DNA from: Streptomyces mirabilis
GTDB lineage: Bacteria > Actinomycetota > Actinomycetes > Streptomycetales > Streptomycetaceae
Direction of reading: 5' to 3'
Length of the DNA stretch: 64,000 nucleotides
Assembly: GCF_018310535.1 (NCBI RefSeq)
Contig: NZ_CP074102.1
Location: forward strand, 1,116,001 to 1,180,000
The translations under genes and the position numbers were made by a program. This document shows, one piece after another, positions 17,318 to 25,249 of this stretch. The notes under the pieces were generated by a model. It did not search any database, had not been told where the DNA came from, and saw only the letters and a list, made by a program, of their open reading frames with translations. How positions within the stretch are numbered: position 1 is the first letter of the stretch; each line of letters begins with the position of its first letter.

Positions 17318-17686
17318 GGACTGGAGAAGATGAAACACGCCATGTGGAAGGTAGACCCTTCCTACGGCGTCCGATACCGCGATCCCAGGGACACCCAGCA
17401 GCAGATGCTGGACCTCGACCTGGAACCTGAGACGGCTCCGCTGCGACGCATCCTGGTCGACTTCATCTCCGAAGCGCCCGACGGGCGAACCATCCCCGAG
17501 CTCAAGCGGTACACCCTGCTGGAAACCGTCTACCGGCCCGGCCAAGTAATCGAGGCCATCCGACAGCTACGTGCAGCAGGAACCGTGACAACGGAACCTC
17601 GCACCATCAACACCAAGACCCGAGTGCGCCTGGCACCGACGCCGCCCCCCGCTCGCCCATCAGCCGAGCAGGGCGCCCTCTGGTGA
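17318..17686 (+). pseudogene. C-terminal fragment of a three-Cys-motif partner (TcmP) protein
   Basis: Homology begins at LGLEKMKHAMWKVDPS, the conserved interior of TcmP proteins, immediately after an in-frame TAA. It continues through the C-terminal winged-helix-like part (APLRRILVDFISEAPDGRTI, LKRYTLLETVYRPGQVIEAI). The internal ATG at 17330 can start translation of a 118-residue product, but the N-terminal catalytic or Cys-bearing domain is absent. TcmP genes belong to a mobile defence-like locus type with a phage Gp37/Gp68-family partner. A possible scrap of such a partner lies at about 15.25 kb. Confidence 0.55.
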
Positions 17687-17882
17687 GAGTCCGCGGCTGC
17701 CTGTCGCCGACCGCTGGGCGCGCACCCCACCACCGCGACCAAGACCCCTGCCGGAGCAACCGACGGGGGCACCATCTGTCACGCCCGTGTCACCAACACC
17801 GTTGACGCGCCTGGACGGCACGAACCCAACTCGGTCAAACGCTCCTGACCTGGACCACATGGACACCAGAAGACGGCTTCGC

Positions 17883-17987
17883 CTACCTGTGCCAGGTGGT
17901 TCCCAGCGAGGGGCCCAGGATCAGGACAGGAGCGTCTTCTGGCCCGTCAAAGCGGTATTGCAGGGTGTTTGCTGGTGTCTCGCTCAC
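17883..17987 (-). pseudogene. 5' fragment of pcaD-like 3-oxoadipate enol-lactonase (left copy)
   Basis: GTG-initiated, 34 codons, ending PVLILGPSLGTTWHR then TAG. This is the N-terminus of PcaD-type alpha/beta hydrolases, in which TTWH is followed by MWD and the catalytic domain. The rest of the gene is missing and replaced by unrelated sequence below 17885. A second fragment cut at the same codon lies at 45662-45769, so the two bracket the biosynthetic island. Confidence 0.75.
17885..17900 (+). repeat. Left copy of shared 16-bp breakpoint sequence
   Basis: ACCTGTGCCAGGTGGT is identical to 45667-45682. Its first 13 bases form an inverted repeat (ACCTG-TGC-CAGGT). Homology between the two pcaD fragments stops exactly at its left edge. 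Confidence 0.6.
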
Positions 17988-18509
17988 CCGCCCGACTCTC
18001 TCATCTCTCACGAGATCACACATGACCGGTTCCGGCCCAGGGCCTCTTCCCCCTCTCTCCACGGCCGGTGCGGTACCTCCGGAGCCCTCGGGAAACGGGT
18101 ACACGTTCTCCGCATGTACACATGTGTGCCAGCACTCCCGCCGCTCGGTGTGCCGCGTGCGGCGCGGTGTCCCACCCGGACCGCGGGGCCGCAGGGCGGA
18201 TGCGACGGGTCGCCGCAGGCCCGGGTGAGCAGGGGGTCCGCGGGTGAGTGCGGCGGATCGGCAGCGCGGAATCGGGCCACGCCGGGGGCGTCACGTGGCG
18301 TGCGGACGGGTCCGGTCCCGGCCGGCGGTCATCCGGGGTCCGGCCCGGTGGACGCGGCGGCTGTGAACGTGGTGCCACGGTTGTGAGGATGCGGTGGTCG
18401 CCGCACACCCCTGGGGTGAGTCCGCGCCCCGCCCCCGGCTGCGTCACGCCGCCCCCGGCCGACGGTCACCCCTGGCGATCGCCTGCGTCGACCGCCCGTC
18501 GCCGGCCGG
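17988..18509. other. Gene-free GC-rich stretch
   Basis: This is the sequence upstream of the pcaD fragment. All frames look like GC-rich shadow translation without family resemblance. I see no RNA gene or array. Confidence 0.4.
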
Positions 18510-18722
18510 TCACGAGGAGGGCCCGTGGTATCTCGACCCCGTGCCGTTCCACTTCTCCGGGTCCTCGGCCCGGTGGTGGTGGTTCACCGTGCCGGACGAC
18601 GGGTGGTTCGCCACTCCGTCGACGGGGGAACCGACGATGACGGCGGCCAGGATGAACGGCAGCGCCAGGACGGCGGCAAGCAGGGACTGACGCAGCGGAA
18701 CGCCGGATTTGCATCGCTTCAC
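18510..18722 (-). CDS. Possible 70-aa membrane/secreted peptide at island edge
   Basis: The GTG frame starts VKRCKSGVPLRQ, then a hydrophobic helix (LLAAVLALPFILAAVIV), then a polar tail rich in His and Gly (TVNHHHRAEDPEKW). It looks like a signal peptide or single-span protein. The ribosome-binding site is weak. It is oriented with the SARP and LuxR genes. I cannot assign a role. Confidence 0.35.
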   Translation of the reverse strand: MKRCKSGVPLRQSLLAAVLALPFILAAVIVGSPVDGVANHPSSGTVNHHHRAEDPEKWNGTGSRYHGPSS

Positions 18723-18909
18723 TTTATGTATCCGTTCTGGTGAGTTCTGCGCCGCGTGCCACCGGGCCCGCAGCGATTGGCCATGCTGGCAGGCCGTGAT
18801 CAACGGGTGATCAATGTGCAGGTCAGGCGGTGAATCGGTGGCTGCTGTGCCCAATGCCGCGACGGCCGCCTCCGCGACGGGAGCGCCTTCCCGCGGGCCG
18901 TGAACGACG

Positions 18910-19767
18910 TCATGGAGCGACGCTCCGGTCCGTCGTCAGGCCACCCATGATGTCCGCGTCGTCGGCCAGGATCGCCTGGTGCAGCGCATGCAACTGCCGT
19001 CCGGGGAAGATTCCCAGGTCGTCGGCGAGCAGCTGGTACGCCTCGCGATAGGTGGCCAGCGCGGCGTGGCGTTGGCCGGACCGCCACAGGGCCATCATGA
19101 GATCCGCGCGCAGTCGTTCCTGGTGCGGATGATCAGCGACCGTGGCGAGGAGTTCGGGAATTATCTCGAAGTGCTGACCGTCCGCGAGCTGCGCCTGGAA
19201 GTACTTCATCAGCAGTCCGAGCCGGAACTGTTCCAGCCTGGCCGCCTCGGCCTGCATGACCAGAGTGTGGGTGAGGCCGCTCAGAGGCTTGCCCCGCCAC
19301 AGCCGGATCGCCTCGCGCAGCAGCCTGCCGGCCTCCTTGGGCGCACCGTTGTGGAGGCTTTCCTGGCCGAGCTGCCACAGTTGCTGGCACCGCTCCAGGT
19401 CGACCTGATCGGACTCGGCCGTGAGCTGGTACCCGTCGCTGGTCGTGATCAGACGGACGCCGGTCGCGTAGGCGAACTGCCGGCGCAGGCGGCTCACGTA
19501 CAGTTGGATGTTCTTCTTGGCGCTCGAGGGTGGTGCCTCTCCCCAGACGGCCTCGATGATGTTGTCGACCGAGACGTGCCGGTTGGCATGGAGACACAGG
19601 TAGGCGAAGAGGATCTGCGGCTTCGCTCCTCCCGGGGACACGGTGACACCGGACACGAGGATCTCGAGCGGCCCTAAGAGATTCAGCTGAGTGGGGCCGG
19701 TCTCGACCCCCGCGTCCGGGTCGGCGTCCGAACGGGACGTTCCGCCGCCCTGCCACGCTCTGCGCAT
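18910..19767 (-). CDS. SARP-family transcriptional activator
   Basis: This 285-residue regulator starts at an ATG with GGAG upstream. The OmpR-type winged-helix domain spans about residues 25-115 (LNLLGPLEILVSGVTVSPGG, LFAYLCLHANRHVSVDNIIE, NIQLYVSRLRRQF). A bacterial transcriptional activation domain follows (GAPKEAGRLLREAIRLWRGK to LLADDLGIFPGRQLHALHQA). Proteins of this size activate one adjacent pathway by binding direct repeats near -35 regions. Codon 31 is TTA (19675-19677), the rare leucine codon read by the developmental tRNA BldA. It is probably the cluster-situated activator of the leftward operon. Confidence 0.9.
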   Translation of the reverse strand: MRRAWQGGGTSRSDADPDAGVETGPTQLNLLGPLEILVSGVTVSPGGAKPQILFAYLCLHANRHVSVDNIIEAVWGEAPPSSAKKNIQLYVSRLRRQFAYATGVRLITTSDGYQLTAESDQVDLERCQQLWQLGQESLHNGAPKEAGRLLREAIRLWRGKPLSGLTHTLVMQAEAARLEQFRLGLLMKYFQAQLADGQHFEIIPELLATVADHPHQERLRADLMMALWRSGQRHAALATYREAYQLLADDLGIFPGRQLHALHQAILADDADIMGGLTTDRSVAP

Positions 19768-19881
19768 GAGCTCCACTCCTACCCCCTTACGAGAAACAAG
19801 GACCATCCGGGGAAATGGCGACGCGTCCTGATGACGGGCCGCGTGTCAGACGAGGGGCAGGGCATAGACTCATCCGGATTC

Positions 19882-20613
19882 CTATTTTATGAACTCATCG
19901 GCGACCCGGGGCGGCCACGAATTGATTTGCAGTATTCCCGTCGAGTAGGCGAGCGCGATCAGCGCCACCCGATTCGGCATGCCGAACTGCCGGAGCATGC
20001 GCGAGATGTGGTAATCGACGGTCTTGGGGCTGATGAATAAACGTGAGGCCAGGAATTCTGATGTCAATCCTGCCGCGGTTCCTTCGAGGATTTTCGCCGC
20101 CATCTCACCGATGACCAGACTCTCGCTGACGGTCTTCGGCCCGGCGGGGTCCGTGGGGTGGAAGAGCTGTATGACCACGGCCCTGTTCGGCGAACTACCC
20201 CACAGGGCTGTCGCCGTGAGCACGGCCCTGAGCGGTGTGGCAGACCGTCGCCGCATTGCTATGCGGTGACTGAACTGGTCCCGGTCTCCGACGAGCAGCT
20301 GGTTCAGGTCGCGGTCGAGAGCCTCGCGGAGGTCCGATTCTATGAGGTAGCGAAACGGCTTTCCGTACAGTTCCTCGCCCGACCCGCCGAACTGTCGGAA
20401 GAATTCCGGACTCCCGTACTGCATCTGGTGCTTGCGGTCGAGAAAAACCAAGACCTCTCTGTCCGTTGTCAGCGCAGAATGACCCATTCGTGCTCCTGTG
20501 GCTTTCGACTGCACCCTGCCGGCCCGATCGACGGCGACTCGCAGGGCAGACTTGTCGTAGGCGCCGCTGGGCATGGAGCGCTGCACGCGCCCGACCTGTT
20601 CGGTTACGGCCAT
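19882..20613 (-). CDS. PAS-LuxR type transcriptional regulator
   Basis: A product of 243 residues. A PAS-like sensor covers about residues 50-150 (VLVFLDRKHQMQYGSPEFFR, GSGEELYGKPFRYLIESDLR). A C-terminal LuxR-type helix-turn-helix follows: AAGLTSEFLASRLFISPKTV, DYHISRMLRQFGMPNRVAL. This matches the PimM-like architecture used by antibiotic clusters. Codon 192 is TTA (20038-20040), within the recognition helix region. It lies upstream of the SARP gene and on the same strand, and probably acts with it. Confidence 0.85.
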   Translation of the reverse strand: MAVTEQVGRVQRSMPSGAYDKSALRVAVDRAGRVQSKATGARMGHSALTTDREVLVFLDRKHQMQYGSPEFFRQFGGSGEELYGKPFRYLIESDLREALDRDLNQLLVGDRDQFSHRIAMRRRSATPLRAVLTATALWGSSPNRAVVIQLFHPTDPAGPKTVSESLVIGEMAAKILEGTAAGLTSEFLASRLFISPKTVDYHISRMLRQFGMPNRVALIALAYSTGILQINSWPPRVADEFIK

Positions 20614-20839
20614 ACTGGCTCACGGCGATCAGCGCACGATCAGTGCGGAATCGATGAGTGCGGGCGCCGCCCGCACCCGGGTGCAGCGAGCGGAGCGGCA
20701 CCGGGCGCCGGCGGACCGTCCGGTCCCCGGGCCGCTACGACGACGGGCCGGCCGGGGTCCTCGGACCGGTGCCCGGTGTCAGCACGGCTCCGGACGCCCG
20801 GTGGCGACCGGTGCGGCCTCCGGCGTCGGGACGCGCGGA

Positions 20840-21775
20840 TCACCGCGGATCGGCGTATCCGGCGGCCAGGTCACCGAGCGAGACCGGTGCACCGGGATCG
20901 GGCAGGGCGGCAAGCCTGGTCCGCCTCGCGTGGTCCACCAGGTCCTGAGGGGTCAGACCGGCCAGTGCCTTGCTCACGTGCTCGAGCATGGCGGTGGCGG
21001 CGGCGAGGACGGCTTCGTCGTCCAGGGGACGCGCTTCGACGTTCATCGCCCTGGCCGTGAGCTTCTGGAGGCTGCGGAACAGATCGCCCTTGTGGACCTC
21101 ACGGATCGTCAGTGACAGGTGCACGGACAGGCCGTCGCTGCCGACTGCCTCGTGGGCGAAGGCGCGTGGGATGTACAGGACGTCCCCGGCGTGCACGGTG
21201 GCGCGCAGCACCTCCGCCGGCTTCTCCCCTTCCACACTCCCCTCGCGCCATTCACCGTTCGCCGGTCCCTCGTAGACACGCCAGTCCTTGCTGCCGGCCA
21301 GTTGGAGAACGAGCACATCGGCGTCGTCGCGATGCAGTGGAGCTCCCTGGGCGCCGGGCGGGGTGACGAAGCAGAACGCCTCCACCGGCCGCTGGAGTTC
21401 GGCCGAGAGGCGGGCCAGCAGATCGCGGGTGGGGCGGTGCCACTGGTCGACCCGGTGCATGAGCAGGGTCGCGCCCTGCTCGATCAGTCCCCGTATCTTC
21501 TTCTGGTCGGCGAACCCCGGGTGGGAGACGCCTCGGACCGAACGTGCCGAGAAGTAGGTGTCGGTGGGCAGGGGACCCTCGGCGCCGGTCATCTCCAGGT
21601 AGGGCTCGTGCAGGAAGCCGCTGGCGAGGGCGTCGTCCACGTCGGCCGGCGTGAAGGGACTGACGAGGGAGCCGTCGGGAGTGAAGACACCGGGACGGCG
21701 GCGCCAGTGGTCGGCGGCGAAGGCCGCCGGGTCGCCGACCCACCGGGACAGTGTCGTGGAGTGCGCAATGGTCAT
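20840..21775 (-). CDS. JmjC/cupin-type Fe(II)/2-oxoglutarate oxygenase
   Basis: This 311-residue protein starts at an ATG overlapping the preceding stop (ATGA). It belongs to the JmjC-like cupin family related to ribosomal-protein hydroxylases. The HxD iron motif is visible in GAPLHRDDADVLVLQLAGSK, and the distal His in VLYIPRAFAHEAVGS. The N-terminus WVGDPAAFAADHWRRRPGVF is also typical. In these clusters such enzymes hydroxylate a peptide or a carrier-bound amino or acyl group. It is the last gene of the leftward operon. Whether it tailors the peptide or protects the ribosome cannot be told from sequence. Confidence 0.85.
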   Translation of the reverse strand: MTIAHSTTLSRWVGDPAAFAADHWRRRPGVFTPDGSLVSPFTPADVDDALASGFLHEPYLEMTGAEGPLPTDTYFSARSVRGVSHPGFADQKKIRGLIEQGATLLMHRVDQWHRPTRDLLARLSAELQRPVEAFCFVTPPGAQGAPLHRDDADVLVLQLAGSKDWRVYEGPANGEWREGSVEGEKPAEVLRATVHAGDVLYIPRAFAHEAVGSDGLSVHLSLTIREVHKGDLFRSLQKLTARAMNVEARPLDDEAVLAAATAMLEHVSKALAGLTPQDLVDHARRTRLAALPDPGAPVSLGDLAAGYADPR

Positions 21776-23517
21776 GTCGTGCGTTCCTCTCTGTGCTCGG
21801 ACGATGTGCGCCGGGGCACGTGGGGCCGGAGAACGGGCAGGTCGCCCCGCTCGAAGCGCTGTTTCGTCTCGGAGATCCGCACCTTGCCGCTGGTCGTCAC
21901 GGGAAGGCCGCCGGCGGGCAGCAGGGCGACCTCGGAGACGTACAGGTCGAGGACCTGGGCGAGCCGGCGCCGTACCTGGGCGGCCACCTGCGCGGGGGAC
22001 GGTGCGCCGGAGCCGCCGGTCACTTCCGAGACCAGGCACAGGAGTTCGCCGGCCGCCTCGTCCTCGACGGTGAAGGCGGCGCACCGCCCCGGTCTGAGGC
22101 CCGGTACGGCGGCACAGGCCGCGGCGATGTCCGCCGGGTGGAAGTTGCGGCCGCGGTGCACGAGTACGTCGTCCGTCCGTCCGAGGACGAACAGCTGGCC
22201 GCCGTCGAGGAACCCGAGGTCCCTGGTGGGATGCCAACGGGATCGCCGGACCGGCTTGCGCCAGTAGCCGCTGAAGAGTTGCGGGCCCCGGATGTGGATC
22301 TCTCCCACGCGGTGCGGGTCCTGGCGGCCGTCGCCGATGCGTACCCGGGTTCCCGGCAGCGGGCCGCCCGAGGAGAGCAGGGTGGTGGAGGGGGTTCCCC
22401 GCGCGGCGCGGACCGCGCGGCCCGCACGCAGTGCTTCGGTGCTGACGGCGAGGCGGAGCGGCGGGAGTTCGGGGGTGGTGGCGGTGACCGTGAGGGTCGC
22501 CTCCGCCATCCCGTACGAGGGACACAGGACCTCGGCCCGGAACCCCGCTGCCGCGAACCGGGCGGCGAACCGCTCGGCGGTGGCGGTGCGGACCACCTCA
22601 CCCGCGCTGCGCGCGACCCGCCAGGCACGCAGATCCAGGGTGGCCATCTCGTCGTCGGTGGTCTTGCGCGCGCACAGGTCGTACGCGAAGTCGGGAGCGC
22701 TGGACAGCGTGCCGCGGCAGACGGTGAGAGCGGAGAGCCATTCCGCCGGACGGCGGGCGAAGCGCTCGGTCGGCAGGAGCACGGACTCGTATCCGCTGAA
22801 CAGCGGCCTGAGGATTCCGGTGATCAGACCCATGTCGTGGCTGAGCGGCACCCATGTCACGGCGACGTCGGCCGGGCTCTCGCGGTAGCAGACGGCCGCT
22901 TGGCGGCAACTCGACCGCAGGGCACGGTGATCGATGACGACGCCCTTGGGAGAGCCGGTCGATCCGGAGGTGTACTGGAGAAAGGCGGGTGTTCGCGGGC
23001 TCACCCGTACGTCGGGCGCGCCGCCGCGCTCCGGCACGGCGGCGGCGACCGCCGGCAGCTCCTCCCAGGTGCGGATCCTGACCCGCGTGGCGGAGTCCTC
23101 CAGCGCGGGGCGCACCGTGTCCCGCCACGCTTCCGTGGTGATCACGAGAGCCGGGCAGCAGTCCCAAACGATGGCACGCAGTCGCTGCTCGAACGCCTCC
23201 GCGCGCATCGTGCGCGGGCCCGGGGCGGGAACCGCGACGAGTCCGGTGCCGATCACGGCCAGCAGGACGGCGGCGAACGTCTCGTCGTTCGGCAGCACCA
23301 GGACCACCCGTTGTCCGGGTTCGGCGTCCAGGCCCCGCAGCGCGCGGGCGACGGTGTCCACCAGCCGGTCCAGTTCCCCGAAGGTCGTACGGCGCCGGAT
23401 CTCCCCTTCGTCCCAGCTGGTCAGGGCGATGGCTTCCGCCCGCTGCCGGGCGTGGTGCCGGAGCCATCCGGTGGCTGTGACGGAGTCGTGGGCCGGTCCT
23501 CCGCTACCGGGGGCCAC
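21772..23517 (-). CDS. Fatty acyl-AMP ligase (FAAL)-like adenylating enzyme
   Basis: This 581-residue ANL-superfamily enzyme starts at a GTG overlapping the upstream ligase gene by 14 bp. Motifs include the phosphate-binding LQYTSGSTGSPKGVV, the FAAL/acyl-ligase signature WVPLSHDMGLITGIL, PSYGMAEATLTVTAT and the hinge region LFVLGRTDDVLVHRGRNFHP. The last is close to FAAL enzymes, which make acyl-adenylates and pass them to carrier proteins rather than to CoA. The likely acceptor is the carrier protein at 24923. The acyl substrate cannot be predicted. Confidence 0.85.
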   Translation of the reverse strand: MAPGSGGPAHDSVTATGWLRHHARQRAEAIALTSWDEGEIRRRTTFGELDRLVDTVARALRGLDAEPGQRVVLVLPNDETFAAVLLAVIGTGLVAVPAPGPRTMRAEAFEQRLRAIVWDCCPALVITTEAWRDTVRPALEDSATRVRIRTWEELPAVAAAVPERGGAPDVRVSPRTPAFLQYTSGSTGSPKGVVIDHRALRSSCRQAAVCYRESPADVAVTWVPLSHDMGLITGILRPLFSGYESVLLPTERFARRPAEWLSALTVCRGTLSSAPDFAYDLCARKTTDDEMATLDLRAWRVARSAGEVVRTATAERFAARFAAAGFRAEVLCPSYGMAEATLTVTATTPELPPLRLAVSTEALRAGRAVRAARGTPSTTLLSSGGPLPGTRVRIGDGRQDPHRVGEIHIRGPQLFSGYWRKPVRRSRWHPTRDLGFLDGGQLFVLGRTDDVLVHRGRNFHPADIAAACAAVPGLRPGRCAAFTVEDEAAGELLCLVSEVTGGSGAPSPAQVAAQVRRRLAQVLDLYVSEVALLPAGGLPVTTSGKVRISETKQRFERGDLPVLRPHVPRRTSSEHREERTT

Positions 23518-24916
23518 GCGGAGCGCTCCGGGCCAGGACGCCGAGATCGGCCCGCCTCAGCTTGCCGCTGGGCGTACGGGGCAGGGAGCCCGAAACCGCG
23601 AGCACGACGCGCGGACAGGGCAGGTCCAGTTCTTCCGCCGTGGCCTCGATGGCGGGCACCGGGTCCTGGAAGTCGGCACCGTGACCGTGTTCCACGAAGC
23701 ACACCGGTCGGTCGCCGGCGCCGTCGAGGGCGGCGGCGTCGGTGACTCCGGGCAGCAACCGGATGTCGTGCTCCAGTCGCGCCATCCGGATCTCCCGCGG
23801 GCTCTCGGCCCGGCCGAGGACGAACAGATATCCCTCGTCGTCGAGATGGCCCACGTCCCCGGTCTTCAGCACGCCGGTGTCGGTCGGATCCCGGTCGGCC
23901 GCCCGCAGCCGGATGTCTATGTCCCCGGTCTCGCCCGCGGGCACGGGCCGGCCCTCCCGCGAGATCTCGACGCGGATCCCCGGCAGGGGCCGTCCGACGG
24001 ATCCGGGCCTGGCCAGCCACTCCGCCGTGGTGATCTCGGTGATGACACCGTGGGACGTGCCGTAGTACTCGTGCAGGACCGGCCCGAACAGGTCGATGGC
24101 CGCGCGCTTGACCCCGGGTGGGCAGGCGGCTCCGCCGTGGAAGACGACCTGGAAGGGGTGGCTCGGTGCCGCGCCGGCCTCGACGAGGTCGGTCAGGCGG
24201 TCGGGGCTGAGCATGGCGCTGTCCGCACGGTGACGGTCCGCCAGTTCCGTGAAGGCGTCGCAGGACCAGCTTCGCTGGACGACGACCGTGCTGCCCGCCT
24301 GCAGCGCGTACAGGGCGGGGCCGAGAGTGCCCAAGTGGTAGGTGGGGTTGGCCATCAGGTGCGGGCCCCGGCCGACTCCGGCGCCGTAGCGTTCGACGAC
24401 CGCGACCCCGCGGTACGGCCTGCGCGGACGTGTCCGCGCCACGGCCTGCGGCAGTCCGGTGGTACCGGAGGTGGCGAACACGAGGCGGCCCGCGGCCGGC
24501 GGCGTCGCGGGCGTGGCGGGGCCGTCCGTCCGGGCCGTCAGCTGCGTGTCGGTCACGACCGGGCAGGGCAGGGCGGCTCCGTCGGCCCAGGGCCGCGCAC
24601 TGATGTGTACGGCGGTGGACACCGAATCGAGCAGGGACGGTCCCATGGGAATCCCGAGCAGCTCACGGTCGATGGGGAAGAGACCGAAGCCGTGTCGCAG
24701 CGCGGCCAGGGCCAGCGCGAAGAAGGCCGGTCCGGTGGGAATGTCGGTCGACACGACCGCGCCGTCCGGGATCCCGTGGGCGCGCAGCCCCCGGGCCAGG
24801 GCGTCCGCGCGGCCGGTGAGATCGCCGTAGGTGCTCTGCTCGCCGTCGGCGATCACGGCCATGCGGTCCGGGTGGGTCCGCGCGGTGGCCCAGGGGTCCC
24901 AGAGATAAGGCTTCAT
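23504..24916 (-). CDS. AMP-dependent acyl/aryl ligase (ANL superfamily)
   Basis: A 470-residue adenylating enzyme, shorter than typical members. The start is an ATG with a GAGGAATC site. Motifs present: LVFATSGTTGLPQAVART (P-loop), HEYYGTSHGVITEI (A5), VLKTGDVGHLDDEGYLFVLG (A7-A8 hinge) and SLPRTPSGKLRRADL with the C-terminal catalytic Lys. The architecture resembles CoA or carrier-protein ligases rather than NRPS A-domains embedded in modules. With the FAAL it gives two activation enzymes for a single carrier protein, so one may load an amino or aryl acid and the other a fatty acid. Confidence 0.8.
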   Translation of the reverse strand: MKPYLWDPWATARTHPDRMAVIADGEQSTYGDLTGRADALARGLRAHGIPDGAVVSTDIPTGPAFFALALAALRHGFGLFPIDRELLGIPMGPSLLDSVSTAVHISARPWADGAALPCPVVTDTQLTARTDGPATPATPPAAGRLVFATSGTTGLPQAVARTRPRRPYRGVAVVERYGAGVGRGPHLMANPTYHLGTLGPALYALQAGSTVVVQRSWSCDAFTELADRHRADSAMLSPDRLTDLVEAGAAPSHPFQVVFHGGAACPPGVKRAAIDLFGPVLHEYYGTSHGVITEITTAEWLARPGSVGRPLPGIRVEISREGRPVPAGETGDIDIRLRAADRDPTDTGVLKTGDVGHLDDEGYLFVLGRAESPREIRMARLEHDIRLLPGVTDAAALDGAGDRPVCFVEHGHGADFQDPVPAIEATAEELDLPCPRVVLAVSGSLPRTPSGKLRRADLGVLARSAPRGPR

Positions 24917-24922
24917 GATTCC

Positions 24923-25171
24923 TCAGTGCTTGGCTGTCGACGAGGCGGGAGAGGGCTGCGCGAGCGCGGCGGCGAGTGCCTCGAGGTCGGGGAGGCTGAC
25001 GACCAGTTCGACATCGACCTCGACGCCCAGGCTCTCCTCCAGACGGAGGCTCAGTTCGACCGCGGTGATGGAGTCGCCGCCGAGGGCGAAGAAATCGTCC
25101 TCGGGCACGACCGGCCTGCCGAACACCTCGCTCACGGCGGTCAGTACCTCGTCGATCGGCGTGTCGGACAT
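24923..25171 (-). CDS. Stand-alone acyl/peptidyl carrier protein
   Basis: This 82-residue carrier protein has the phosphopantetheine attachment motif FFALGGDSITAVELSLRLEE. The serine near residue 34 receives the arm. Aspartate after GG and the DSI pattern are as common in PCPs as in ACPs. It lies between the condensation-type gene and the two ligases in one operon, which makes it their shared acyl carrier. No phosphopantetheinyl transferase is in the window, so a chromosomal one would be needed. Confidence 0.9.
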   Translation of the reverse strand: MSDTPIDEVLTAVSEVFGRPVVPEDDFFALGGDSITAVELSLRLEESLGVEVDVELVVSLPDLEALAAALAQPSPASSTAKH

Positions 25172-25249
25172 GGCGCCTTCTCTGCTGGGGGGCGTGGGTC
25201 GGAATCGGGTACGGCGGGGAGGCGGACGGCCCTCACGGCTCCTGCCCGG

